From Trifolium pratense (Eukaryota; Streptophyta; Magnoliopsida; Fabales; Fabaceae), in the NCBI RefSeq assembly GCF_020283565.1, contig NC_060061.1, positions 39,717,362 to 39,781,361 of the forward strand: a DNA stretch of 64,000 nt, given 5' to 3'. The stretch's first letter is position 1. Each line of letters opens with the position of its first letter. Positions 1-11,521 of the stretch are shown in pieces. The notes below the pieces were generated by a model. That model was given only the letters and a program-made list of their open reading frames with translations, was not told the DNA's origin and searched no databases. The translations under genes were made by a program, and so were the position numbers.

Positions 1-2
1 AT

Positions 3-260
3 GAGACAAATTTGGATATGACAATGACAACAAATGATGCAAATGTCAACAAATATGCTGCCGATGATTTAAAATCAGACATTAGTGCGTATGAGATGGT
101 GTTTGATGTATATATCAGTGGAAAAATTGGTGTGAAAATCGGTAGTTTGCATATGATCAATGTTCCTTTTCTATCATCTTGTGAACAAATCAAAAAGATT
201 GATGTGGATTATGGAAGAAAACCTGAATGTGATATCAAGATGTTCTCTTTTAGGTAAAAT
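3..260 (+). pseudogene. 3' coding fragment of an unrecognised gene entering from the left edge
   Basis: One frame is open from about base 3 to a TAA at 255-257 and would encode about 84 residues. I recognise no domain. The last codons read FSFR and a GTAAAA follows, so this may be an exon ending near 254 with a donor rather than a true C-terminus. A second coding-looking stretch lies at about 2513-2612, after a pyrimidine-rich tract and an AG, but the two do not join in a clean frame. The MULE at 621-2146 lies between them. The gene is either truncated by the window edge or decayed. The family is unknown. Confidence 0.3.
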
Positions 261-620
261 TACAAATTAGTTAATGTCATTTTGCATGCATAAATTTTGG
301 CCATACGTTTAAAATGGATCTGAGAATGTGAAATTTTCCCATTTGGTTTTGATGAAACTAAAAGACTTTAAGAAATATGATTCGAGAGGATGAGATTTTT
401 TAAATCTGCAATATTGTGATTAATTATTTTGAGCGAAATATTAATTTTGTTAATTGTGTATGAATGTTGTGATTATATTTTATTTTGCATGGATCATAAA
501 TTTAGATCATATGGTTGCGTTGCATAGATTTTATTCCCAAAACCAAAGTAATGTAATCACGTATTTACTGTGAACAACTTGACTGTATAAAACAATTCAT
601 TGATTGCCTGAATATAAATA

Positions 621-2146
621 GGTTTAATTACACATTTGGTCTCTTATCTTTATTTTAGGTTTCAAGTTAACTGGTCCCTTATCTTTTAAAAGTTTCAAGT
701 TGGTTCCGTATCTTTTCTTCCATTGCAATAGTTAGTCCCTCCCGTCAAATTTTAGGTTTTAAGTTGGTCCCTTATGTTTATTTTAGGTTTCAAGTTGGTC
801 CCTTATATTTTAATTCTGTTTTTTTTTTTAATTAAGAGAAAATGACATGGAACATGGAATTTTTTTTCCCAGTACCCCTATTTTTTTTTCCGTAATACCC
901 CTGTTTTGAAAAATATTGTCGTAATACCCTTGTTTTGGGACAAAAACTGACGCATGCAGGTCCCCACTGATGGTGGAATTTAAAATATCGCTATGTGCAA
1001 GGTGATGGCGGAAATGGCAGTTCCGCCATTGATCTGGGCCCTTTGATTAATCAAACGATTAGGAGAGTGAAGGTGCTCGGTAGGCGTGCGTTGCATAGGA
1101 TCAGGTGCTATAAATACCCAAAACTTCTCAAAAATATCATTTTTCTTTTTTCTTTCTCTCTCTTCTCTTTCTCACTTTCACACTCTCTCTTCTTTTCTCT
1201 TGACTCCATCAAGAACATTCATTGGAATGTTCATCACCAAACTAGAAGCCACCGCTCCGGCCGCCGCCTACCACCACATGAACCCTAAAAACAAAAAACA
1301 AAAAAATCCCCAAATCACCTTTAAAAACACTTGTTTAACAGTTTTAAACTCAAATTAAACCCAAGAACATCAAATCTAAACAAACAAAACTAAACCCCAA
1401 AAAACCAAAAAAAATATTGTTTCTAATTCTTTTTTTTTTTTTTAGAACTGAAAAATTGAAAGAAACTCAAATCAACAACGATCAAAATTTCAATTTTGTA
1501 TCCTTCTCAGATCTGCAATCAAGACCTCTTTTTGAGTCATATTAGTGCTTGATGTGGGAGCTTTTGTTTTGTTTCTCTGTGTTTTTTTCGGCTGCTTCTT
1601 GAGGTTGTTAGTGTTGTTGTTTTTTTTATTCTTTTGTTTTGTTTCCCTCTCAGATCTGTGTTTTTTTCTTTGTGTTGCAGTTCAAAACCAAAACCTCCTT
1701 CTACTTCTTGGATAGATGAGTTTTTATATGGTTGCTGTTTTTTATGATGATGATGGTATTAATTTTTTTAAAAGAAAAACAAAAAAAATGTCATTTTTGG
1801 CATAAAAACGAAAAGTAAAAAAAAAAGTCTTGGTCAATGGCGGAACTGTCATTTCCGCCATCACCCTGCACATGTCGACGTTGTCAGTTCAGCCATCAAT
1901 GGGGAACTGCAACGCGTCAGGTTTTGTCCCAGAAGAAGGGGTATTACGGCAACATTTTTCAAAACAGGGGTATTACGGAAAAAACAGAAAAAAAAATAAG
2001 GGGTACTGGGAAAAAAAACCTGGAACATGACTGAGACCAAACTTAAGGGACCAACTTGAAACTTTTAACTTGAAACTTAAAGAAAAGATAAGGGACCAAC
2101 TTAAAACTTAAAAATAAAGATAAGAGACCAAATATGTAATTAAGCC
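621..2146. mobile_element. MULE with long TIRs and a promoter-like core
   Basis: Both sides carry the 9-bp TSD atataaata (612-620 and 2147-2155), the hallmark of Mutator-like elements. The ends are inverted (ggtttaattaca at the left, tgtaattaagcc at the right). The inverted repeats continue inward for 300-400 bp, pairing about 890-960 with 1915-1985 and 1003-1035 with 1832-1865. The ~800-bp core has no transposase. It holds a TATA-like ctataaatac (1107-1116), a CT-rich leader (1139-1200) and a short reading frame from ATG 1227. That resembles a captured gene 5' end (Pack-MULE style), but no donor gene can be named. Confidence 0.9.
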
Positions 2147-2155
2147 ATATAAATA

Positions 2156-2716
2156 TAAGATTACAATAGCACGCAATATCAGTCTATTTATATTAAACAA
2201 ATCATATGCTTTTCTGGTCCAAGTTATGCTAATTACTTAAATTGAGGAATTTACCATGTTATATTTTGCGCAACATTTAATTAGATATTCATATGATGTT
2301 TTGCATAACACAAACTTATATTTGCATGTTAATGTCATATTTCACATTGTTCGAATAGTTGATACTAAAAATTGTAGAAGATGATAATGTTTCTAACAAA
2401 TATTTGAATGTATTTCCTAAATATTTGTGTGTTACTAAAATGTGCAACAAATGATAATATTATAACGAGTATACTAATGTATTTTCTAAATTTTTATGTG
2501 TATCATTTGCTTCAGACATTCACCCAATTGACGATGTCAATTATTACGAGCAAGCTTTGCTAGAGCAATGTTTCACCGCATCTTGTGTTTACACAAAAGT
2601 TTATTATTCATAGGGAAGAATGCTTCTACAAATGTAGTAAGGTGTTTACGATCAATTAGAAATATTTTCATCTTTGAAGTATTTTAATATAGATAAGGCT
2701 TATTTTTGTCTTCTCC

Positions 2717-2795
<79 letters not shown>

Positions 2796-3200
2796 TCTAA
2801 TTTAATACATGTTCATCAATGATAGAGTTATATATTATGTATTAAAAAAAAAAGTTATATTCTGAGCATATACAATATCCACAAAGACAAATGATATTAA
2901 GGATGCCCAAATTGTGAACTTCAAAAAACAAAAGGTTCTTCCTTAATTATAGATGTTTGTATTTTGGAAATCTCCATGGTGTAAAATTTAATTTATTAGT
3001 ATGGTCTAAATTTATACTATAAATGTGTGGATTACACATGTTTGTAAATAAAAATAGTTACTTGACCAAAAAAAATAAATAGTTAAATGGAGAAGATGAC
3101 AAGTGACCAAAATACTTGTGTTAGAGTAAGAGTTTAAATTTATGAGTAATGATCTATATTTTTTTTATAATATAAATTTAGACCATCCTCATAAATTAAA
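2156..3200. other. Intergenic, no supported gene
   Basis: AT-rich DNA holding the (TA)n repeat and a possible exon remnant at 2513-2612. A motif like aatataaatttagacca occurs near 3170 and again near 4280, suggesting old duplicated sequence. I see no other structure. Confidence 0.5.
2719..2793. repeat. (TA)n microsatellite
   Basis: About 75 bp of uninterrupted TA dinucleotides. The length is probably polymorphic and may be inexact in an assembly. Confidence 0.95.
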
Positions 3201-3203
3201 TGT

Positions 3204-3421
3204 CACTACAAGAAAATGGTCATTTAGTGGCTGCTTTTGGCCGCCATAAAGTGTGAAAAACGGCCACAAACATTTTTTTTTTGGAATTCTGAAAACACTC
3301 AGTGACCTTTTTTACTCAATTTGTGGTAGTTTTGGCCGCCAAAAATTTATTGGGGGTCCAAACGACCGGTAAGTATATAATAAATCCGTCATAAAATCCA
3401 TGTATTCTTCTTCTTGTACTG
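3204..3421. mobile_element. Miniature CACTA (En/Spm) element
   Basis: The left end is CACTACAAGAAAA, the signature of plant CACTA elements. The right end is ttcttcttgtactg, its inverted complement with one change in the terminal pentamer. The 3-bp TSD tgt flanks it at 3201-3203 and 3422-3424. It is 218 bp and non-coding, so it depended on transposase in trans. Confidence 0.85.
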
Positions 3422-3427
3422 TGTAAT

Positions 3428-4232
3428 TAGGGGTGGCAAAACGGGTCCAACCCGTCGGGCCGGCCCGTTTACCTCGTCACTTTTGGTGGGTTGAGCCTAA
3501 GTTTTGAGCTCAACCCCTTTAGGTGGTCCGTCCTGCCAAGCTCGCTTAAAAAGCGGGGCGAACATAGGGCAGACCGGCCCGCGAGTTACATAAAAATATA
3601 AAATCTATTTTTTTTAGTAACGAATAGTATAAGATGCCCCCAACCCAATAAAATACAAAATTTATTTAAAGTAAATTTAGTTTTTTTTTCTATTCATTCA
3701 TACGACCGGTGCCAAATTTATGATTACTTGTTGCCACTTTACTCTTATTATCGTTCTTGCTTTTTTTTGTCTTTTTAGTCTTCATACTCGTTCTTCTTCT
3801 TCACCGGATTTATAGCGTAACTTACTTTTTTTATTCTATTACTTGAATCAACAACACATACGGTGTGGTTCACATTTTTTTTTCCGATTCATTACCCTAA
3901 ACACATAGTCAAATACTTCATTGATAATTAGAGTGACTACATACATGTTTATAAGTATATAATCAATGTACTTATGATATACTTCATTGATGATTTTGTC
4001 TCATAAGCTACATACATGTTTTTTGTAGCACCACAAGTGTCAAAATAAAAATAGATAAAAAAAAATTGTTTGTCGAGCCGGCCCGCCAACTCGCTTGTCC
4101 GCCATTAAACAGGGTGGACTGTGATTTTAGACTCGGACACCTAAGTTAACTCGGTTCGTCTCGTCCCGCGTTTAGGCGGACTTAAGCGGGCCAAACCTAA
4201 ACGGGGCGGGTTTGCCCGCTTTGTCACCCCTA
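3428..4232. mobile_element. Non-autonomous hAT element with GC-rich inverted ends
   Basis: The perfect 8-bp TSD tgtgtaat lies at 3420-3427 and 4233-4240. The ends are taggggtggcaaaacggg and its inverse, cccgctttgtcaccccta. The subterminal arms are rich in GGCCCGCC-type motifs and are inverted (about 3440-3595 against 4070-4215). The core is AT-rich and has no transposase. The left TSD overlaps the last two bases of the CACTA element, so this insertion is the younger of the two. Confidence 0.9.
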
Positions 4233-4240
4233 TGTGTAAT

Positions 4241-5196
4241 ACCCACATTTATAATATAAATTTAATTATATTTTTTATAATATAAATTTAGACCATACTC
4301 ATAAAAAAATCTATTTTCCTAGAAGTTTTAATTAAATGTCACCTAAACAATTTCTATTCATGCACGAGAGAACTTGTGAGAATCTCATAATGTATAGAGA
4401 TATTATATTTTTATTATTATTTTAAGACTTTTTTTTTTTAATATTATTTTAAGGTTTTTAAATAACCATATTTATTGTTTTCTCTAAGAACCAATAGATA
4501 CATCTATTGATCTATATTAATAGTTGAGAGGTTGATGTAGACACTCCGAAAGGAGAGAATCCACATTGATTTATCAATCAATATAATTTGGTGTGGCTTA
4601 TCAAAAAAAAAATATAATTTGGTGTGAACTGTTAATATTAAGTTGCAAAAAAATTATCATAGGGAGACAATCAAGCAATCTACAAGCTAATGAAACATTT
4701 TATATTTTTATATTAATGACATTGAACAAATAAATCCACAACCCATCACCGCATAAAAGATGATTTATTTTTTTTTGTTGATAAGAACATAAAAGGTGTT
4801 TTGATAGTGTTGTCAAAAACTCAAAATTATTCTGTAAATTAATTTTTTCTTTTTTGGTCACTCAATTTAATTCTATTTTAAATATAGATATTATGATAAT
4901 AAATTAGTGGTCAATATTCCGGTACACATCTTATTTGGACATGTGTTGACATACCATTGAGGTGGACAATTGTAATAAATTCACCTCAACGTATGTACCA
5001 GTCTTTTCCAAATATAATGTGTACCGATAAATTCACCTAAATTATTATTGAATAACATATATCGATATTTTAACATAAATCAAAATATTATTAGTCTTAG
5101 ATATTTCCGGTAATGAGCTATAAATAATAGAGGTGTGAATCCTAGTTTCTCATTCCTAACCAAGGATACTTTCTTCCTCTCATAAAAAGAAAAAGG
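4241..5196. other. Intergenic, nothing recognised
   Basis: AT-rich sequence with poly-A/T tracts and no convincing coding frame. It leads up to the F-box pseudogene. A TATA-like ctataaataat at about 5117-5130 could be that gene's old promoter. Confidence 0.5.
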
Positions 5197-5348
5197 ATGA
5201 ACAAATCTTCAATGCCGTCAATTTCAATGGCAAATAGGATTGACGACTTGTCGGATTCAATTCTCTGTCACATTCTCTCCTTTCTCCCGACTAAATAGGC
5301 TGCAACCACAAGCGTCCTTTCAAAGAGATGGAATCTGGTGTGGCTCTT

Positions 5349-6633
5349 TGTTGAAGTACAAAAGTAAGTATATTTTTATCGTCTCCACAGGGACTGATGC
5401 GATATCGATGCCGTTCAACAATTAATATAATTTCAAGTAAAGTGGTTGACGGAGTTTGTTTATGAGAAAGTACGAAAATATGGTGATGGTGGAGAAATGA
5501 TGAAAATCACAGAGAGATTAGTTTGCTGGGATTAGATTTCATTAACTCATTCATTTGTATTTCCCTAATCAGTTATATAGATTTTAGTCATCTACCAATA
5601 TTATCACGTATCGCTCGTCATACGTTTCCGTGTCCGGATAACGCCGAGATATCTATTGTACCTATTAATCTCCGATGTCTCGGATGATCAATCAATACAA
5701 TAGCATTAGGATCCGATACAAAAAGTGAATATTAAACCTAAATCTATCTCTAGAATTTAGTGTTCAAAAGATATCATCCTAGTTCTTTGGATTCAAAAGG
5801 TATATGTCTATAACAATTCAAATCCAAGGATAAAACATTGAAATCAAAGATAATATCAACATTAATAGATAATCTAAAATCATACATAACACCATGATCA
5901 AGATAAATACATACTAATAGAGTAAATTACATCTAATCCCAACAAAAGAGAGATTAACTATTCATTTTCATGATAGCTTCATAAAAGATAAGAAGAAAAG
6001 AGAGATGAACAACATCAATGATGATTTCCCAACAAAAGTTGTAGATCCACCCTCAAATCCCTTTAACTCTGCCTCCTTGGGTCTCTCTCTCTCTCTGCTT
6101 CTAGACGTGTTTTTGAGTGTTTAGAGTGGTTGGATGTGAATTATCCTTAAAAAATGAAGTCTGATGGCTATTTATAGATTTTCAAAACAGGTGAGTTCGC
6201 TAAGCGAAGTGATGTTCGCTGAGCGAACAGGTTGCTTCAAGAAGGGGTTTTCTGACACGTAGCAAACAACCTGACTCATCATTTCTTCGCTGAAGCTCGC
6301 TACCTCTCGCCACCAGACCATAACTCTCTGACTTTGTTCGCTGAATGTCGCTAAGCTTCGCTGAGCGAACCTTCTTTGATGTTGTTCGCTGAGGCTCGCT
6401 ACTTCTCGCCAATGACCCTTGGAGCATTGCCATTGCTCGCCATGTTTCGCTGAGCGAAGGCTTCAGTTCCTGCCCTTTTTTCAGCAAATCCTAACAAATT
6501 GTTTTGGGATTAGAATTTGATCATGACAATATTTACATCAAATAGTTGGGTTTTTTACTTCAAATAACTTATAAAACAAGTCAATAAGTGCTTAAAATAT
6601 ATATGTAAATTTACTACTTTTTAGCACTTATCA
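5349..6633 (-). mobile_element. Solo LTR (probably Ty3/gypsy) in the F-box gene
   Basis: The 1285-bp insert has TG...CA ends (tgttgaagtac at the left, agcacttatca at the right) and a perfect 5-bp TSD ctctt (5344-5348 and 6634-6638). Removing it and one TSD gives an uninterrupted F-box reading frame. A TATA-like CTATAAATAG on the minus strand at 6168-6177 sets the orientation. There is no internal region or PBS, so this is a solo LTR. A cluster of short palindromes (ttcgctgagcgaa type, 6196-6458) lies just upstream of the TATA. The frame on the minus strand at 6200-6487 is this repeat cluster, not a gene. Confidence 0.88.
6168..6458 (-). promoter_or_regulatory. Predicted LTR promoter: TATA plus palindrome array
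   Basis: On the minus strand, palindromes such as ttcgctaagcgaa (6196-6208) and gttcgctgagcgaac (6214-6228), with further ttcgctgagcgaa copies near 6360 and 6450 and half-sites between, precede CTATAAATAG (6168-6177). This is a U3-like layout. That the palindromes bind a protein is inference. Confidence 0.5.
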
Positions 6634-8421
6634 CTCTTAGTCCTTGCTCTCGACTTTGACGATGAAACCTTCAAAGACTTCGGTATGTTTCACAAATTTA
6701 TTCCCTCAACGTTCACTTTACGAGACAAAAATGATGCAATCCGTTCATTTAAATTCAATTACGGTAGATATTCTAGCTTCAACCAAAAAAAATACGATGG
6801 AATTTTAAAAATGGTGATGCAATATGGAGTGGAGAATCTTAACTTCAACATGGCCAATAATAAATGTCTTACTAAATTACCTCCTTGCATTTTCGATTTT
6901 AAGATGCTTCAAGTTCTTACATTGACAAACATGCAAGCGTTTCATTTTGATCAAGTTGATTTTCCTCATCTCAAAACTCTTTATTTAAATAGTGTCCATT
7001 TTATATCTCATGAATATATTGTGAAGTTTCTACTTGGTTGTCCTATTTTAGAGAATATGCAATCAGAGTTATATATGTCAGGTAGAATGGACAACATAAT
7101 AGAAAATTTGAATCTTTTACCTAATTTGGTCAAAGTAAGGATTTTGGGTTTGAACACTCCAATGAGTTTGGTTTGTAAGACAAAGATTTTACATATAGAA
7201 GAGGTACAAATACCATACTCCTAAGTAATTGTTTAAATGAATTATAATATTGTTTCACACACCACTCCCTCTATTTCAAAATTCAAATCTTTACCAAGTA
7301 TTTTAGAAATTCAAGATATAATAATTTCAATATTTTTGTTAGAATATTCATATTCTGTTCCTTTTTTGGTATAGTATATACATATATATATATATATAAT
7401 TAAATTACACGTGAATAAAAGGTAGACAGACAACAAGTTGCGCCGCTAAATAAGTATTGAGTTTGTAATGTGCAATATTGCACATGTTAGTAGTAACTTT
7501 TTATTTAAAAACAACAATTATTTATTAAAAAGTTATACATTTAATATAAAAAGAAACAAATTCCAATACAAACTTACTATTTTGAACTTCTTAACATGTG
7601 CAAATTTGCAAAACATACAGGTGATATGGACGAATTGGAAAAACCTACCCATGTTTCAAAATTTGACCTACCTAAATATAAGATTGAAAATTTGACCAAA
7701 TCAGAGGTATTTTTTTAACATTACACGGAAGAAGAGTGCACGTTGTTGCTAGGAATACTCCCACATGTCCCCAAACTTCAACATTTCTACATTAAGGTTT
7801 TGTTCATGTTTAGGAATACTTTCCTCCTTTGTGACTATTAATTTTATGTATTTTAATTTTTATAAACATTTTTTTTAACTATTAACAGGATTGTTGGAAC
7901 AATTATTGGAACGATCCACCAGCTGTTTCATAATGTCTTTTATTACAGCTCAAAACGTTTTGCATTAGAGGTTACAGAGGAAATAAGTACGAGTTTGTAT
8001 TAGCGAAATATATTTTGCAACATTCAAAAGTACTAAAAACCATGACAATTAATAGTGCATGTCTTTCAAAGTAGCAAATGCGATTGAAGTTATCTTTGTG
8101 CATAAGGGGCTCTATGATATGTCAACTTTTATTTGAATGATGATGACAGTTAGTCTGTTACGCCATATTCTTTGAAGAATATTGGAAGTTCTCTCTTTTA
8201 TACTATTATTATATTATGTAGTGTGATTCAATTGTTTATGCAATAAATGCTTGGAAAATATATGACCATGATATATTATTATGAGTTTTAGTTGATTGCA
8301 ATTAAAGTGTTTGACGGCTTGAAATATTGATTCAGATTACATTATTTGTTTATTTGTTACAACATACATATAATTTAATCTGTATTATTTGTTCTATTTG
8401 TAGCTGTAGTTTTCAATTTTC

Positions 8422-9435
8422 GTATAACAATTTTAATATTTTTGTTAGAATCTTCATATTTTGTTGGTGCATTTTTTTTGGTATAGTATTTTTTTTTGGT
8501 ATATATGTATAAATAATTACACGTGAATAAAAGGTAGACGAACAACAAGTTGCGCCGCTAAATAAGTATTGAGTTTGTAATGTGCAATATTGCACATGTT
8601 AGTAGTAACTTTTTATTTAAAAACAACAATTATTTATTAAAAAGTTATACATTTAATATAAAAAAACAAATTCAAATACAAACTTACTATTTTGAACTTC
8701 TTAAATTGTGTAAATTTGCAAAACATACAGGTGATATGGACAAATTGGACAAATCTACCCATGTTTCAAAATTTGACCTAGCTAAATATAAAGATTGAAA
8801 ATTTGACCGAATCAGACGTATGTTTTGAACATTACACGAAAGAGGAGTGCACACCGTTGCTAGGAATACTCTCACATGTCCTCAAACTTCAACATTTTTA
8901 CATTCAAGTTTTGTTCATGTTTATGAATATTTTTCTCCTTTGTAACTATTAATTTTATGTATTTAAATTTTTAAAAACAATTTTTTTTTAACTATTATCA
9001 AGATTGTTGGAACAATTATTGGAACGATCCACCGGCTGTTTCAGAATGTCTTTCATTACAGCTCAAAACATTTTGCATAAAAGGTTACAGTGGCAACAAG
9101 TATGAGTTTGGATTGGTGAAGTTATATTCATGCATAAGGGGCTCTATGATATGTCAACTTTTATTTGTTGACGATGACAGTTAGTCAGTTACGCCATATT
9201 CTTTGAAGAATATTGGAAGTTCTCTCTTTTATAATATTATTATGTAGTGTAATTCGGTTGTTTATGCAATGAATGCTTGGAAAATATATGACCATGACAT
9301 ATATTATGAGTTTTAGTTGATTGCAATTAAAATGCTTGACTACTTGAAATATGGATTCATATTACATTATCTGTTTGTTTGTTACAACATACATATAATT
9401 TAATCTGCATTCTCTATTCTATTTGTAGTTTTCAA
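8422..9435 (+). pseudogene. Tandem duplicate of the F-box gene 3' half
   Basis: This repeats about 7314-8420, including the intron with tgtgcaatattgcacatg (7468 and 8580), the exon 2 start and the FBD-like exon 3. Each copy carries different lesions. Exon 2 here keeps the frame lost in copy 1 but has a TAG (gacctag). Exon 3 here keeps the TCA-GAA codons where copy 1 has TAA. About 80 bp of the FBD region is deleted near 9120. Damage therefore came mostly after the duplication. No F-box-encoding exon is attached, so this copy was never complete. Confidence 0.85.
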
Positions 9436-9764
9436 CACAATTCAACAACATGTGCAACATCACAATTAGTCCAACACACAAATCGACGGACATAAATTTT
9501 TAAATTGGTGGGACGTAAAACCATAATATGTGTGGCGGCGCCGCAACTGGTAGCCTCTTCTGACTCTATTTGTTCGAATATCTCTATGCATCAGCACTTT
9601 CGTCGCTCTCTGACTGGTTCGCTGCTTGTCTATATCGCTATCGGTATTACATTCTTGCTCGTGCTTGTATGTATCATTTTAGGACTAAACACGTACTTAA
9701 CCTACACATATTTAGTACCGGTCCAACCCTTCGTCAAACCAGACTTTGATACCACTGTTGGGTC

Positions 9765-11332
9765 TATGGATGTAAATGGATATCCATGGGGGCAGATAAT
9801 ATGATATCCGTGTTCGCCCCGTTTGATAAATAAGATATTTGTATCCGCCCTGTATCCGTGCTGGTATCCACTAAGCGGGTAATCCGCGAATTTTGAGATA
9901 TCCACAAATATTAACAGATATTCATGGATGATAATTTTTAAATAAAAAAACATATATTTTTTTCTAATTACCTAAAATTTCTTCAACTTTTTATAAAGAA
10001 GTAAAAAAAATTAACACATAATAATATTCATACATTTCACTTTCAATTTAACAACAAAAGTCACCACTCATTTTTCTTCTTTTTACCAAAAATTAATGTA
10101 ATATCCATATATATATATATTTTAAAAAATAATATACATACATTTATGGGTAAATGCCTATTTACCCCCTGCAAAATTAAGGATTTTTCGTTTAACCCCC
10201 TACGCGATTTTTTTTTCTGTTTACCCCCTGCAACGGAACAATATACATACATTTATGGGTAAATGCCTATTCACTTTAAAGATTTTTTCATTTTGCCCCC
10301 TAGATGGATAAGTGGGCACCTGACTGTGCATCTTTGCTGACGTGGCATGCACACGTAGAAATGCATTAAATTTATTTTTATTTTTAAAAATCCACGTCAG
10401 TTAATATAATTTTTTTAAAAAATAATAATTTTTTTTTTTGAAAAAACAATTCATAAAACTTTGTTTTTTTTTACTCCCAAAAAAAATTAAATTTTTAAAA
10501 AACAAAATTCGTAAAACTTTATCATTCTTTTTTTAATAATTTTTTTAAGAATTTTTAAAAATAATAAAAAATAATTTTAACAAATAAATTTTTAAAATAA
10601 TTAACTTATTTTTAAAAATTTATTTTGTATTATTTTTACAAATTCATAAAACTTTAGTATTAATTTTTTTTACAGTAAAAAAAGTTATTAATGAAAACAT
10701 AATAATAAATTTTTAAGAGTTTTTTTATAAAAAAAAAAATTATTACTGTTTTTGACAGTAAAAAAAAAATTATTAAATAATAATAATAATTTTTTAAGAA
10801 TTTTTTTAAAATAATAATAATTTTTTTAAGAAAATATTAACTGACGTGGATTTTTAAAAATAAATATAAATTTCATGTATTTCCACGTGTGCATGTCACG
10901 TCAGCAAAAAAGCACAATCAGATGCCCACCGTCCATCTAGGGGGCAAAATGAAAAAAATATTGACATTGCAGGAGGTTAAACAGAAAAAAATCCGCACAG
11001 GGGTAAACGAAAAATCCCTAATTTTGCGGGGGGTAAATAGGCATTTACCCTACATTTATTTATACCTAAAATAGAGTTCATCACAAAGTTATACGGAATA
11101 TAAAAACCTTTTTTTATATTTTAAGGATATTTATGTAATTTTCTTATTTATTAACGAATACGGATATCCGCAAGCCTGAATACCATTAAATCCGCATTCA
11201 TATTCATTAAGTAACGGGTAGTTAAATTATCCATTTATTTTATCCACGGATATTTATTAAGTTATCCACCCCGTGTCCGTGGTGGATTTTATCTGTGGAT
11301 ATCCGCGGATACGAGTATTTTTGTCATCCCTA
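9765..11332. mobile_element. hAT element nested in the LTR and carrying a nested MULE
   Basis: The 8-bp TSD is gttgggtc (9757-9764) against gttaggtc (11333-11340), one mismatch. The right end is ttgtcatcccta and the left end a decayed tatggatgtaaa. Subterminal arms rich in ggatatccgcggat and its variants are inverted (about 9770-9930 against 11150-11320). The core is non-coding. Its 1568 bp include the 903-bp MULE at 10148-11050. Confidence 0.82.
10148..11050. mobile_element. MULE nested inside the hAT
   Basis: The perfect 9-bp TSD tacatttat lies at 10139-10147 and 11051-11059. The TIRs begin gggtaaatgcctatttaccc and its inverse. Deeper arms are also inverted: gctgacgtggcatgcacacg near 10340 pairs with the tract at 10880-10905. 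The core (10380-10860) is almost pure A/T. The first ~30 bp, together with ~16 bp of flank, is repeated at about 10238-10270, so the left end underwent a local duplication after insertion. Confidence 0.88.
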
Positions 11333-11521
11333 GTTAGGTCATGAGAGGGTTCGAGGATCATCACATCGGACCTTGAACAACTACATAAGTGAATCGTACA
11401 ACACATCTTGACCCAAAACCGTAAGGCATTGATTAGGTTTATGAGTCATCTCACTTATAAAATGTTCAACAATTACTTTTCATTCCGATGTGGGACTCGA
11501 CTCACACTTGGATTACCAACA

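Larger units (their letters stand above)
5197..8077 (+). pseudogene. F-box/LRR/FBD gene, broken by a solo LTR
   Basis: ATG 5197 opens an F-box: residues read IDDLSDSILCHILSFLPTK, then a TAG stop (5296-5298), then SVLSKRWNLVW. The frame is cut at 5348 by the solo LTR and resumes at 6634 with LDFDDETFKDF, typical of FBD-type F-box proteins. LRR-like sequence follows to a donor at 7204. Exon 2 starts at 7621 (WKNLPMFQNLTYLNI) and then shifts frame. Exon 3 starts at 7889 with an FBD-like segment, also containing a stop. Intact relatives act as substrate adaptors of SCF ubiquitin ligases. Nonsense codon, insertion, frameshift and second nonsense codon together make this a clear pseudogene. Confidence 0.9.
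9756..11521 (-). mobile_element. Copia-type/TRIM LTR, split by a nested hAT
   Basis: Read on the minus strand, the LTR starts TGTTGGTAATCC at 11521 and ends ...CCCAACA at 9756. It is followed by tggtatcaaagtc (about 9744-9755), which matches the initiator-Met-tRNA primer-binding site of copia-like elements apart from small changes. Without the hAT and its TSD the LTR is about 190 bp. The box gtcccacatcgg near 11490 is common in such LTRs. No second LTR or coding region is visible, so the element is a truncated remnant. The frame at 9505-9804 (+) is antisense to its internal part. Confidence 0.7.

Noticed and set aside
1086..1358. 90-residue frame in the MULE core
   Set aside because: It is low-complexity leader sequence (F/S runs from CT repeats) with no domain and a better explanation as a captured 5'UTR.
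6200..6487. 95-residue minus-strand frame
   Set aside because: It is generated by the repeated gcgaacttcgct palindromes of the solo LTR.
9505..9804. 99-residue frame with a hydrophobic stretch (membrane protein?)
   Set aside because: It runs into the hAT end at 9765 and is antisense to the internal part and PBS of an LTR element; composition looks random.
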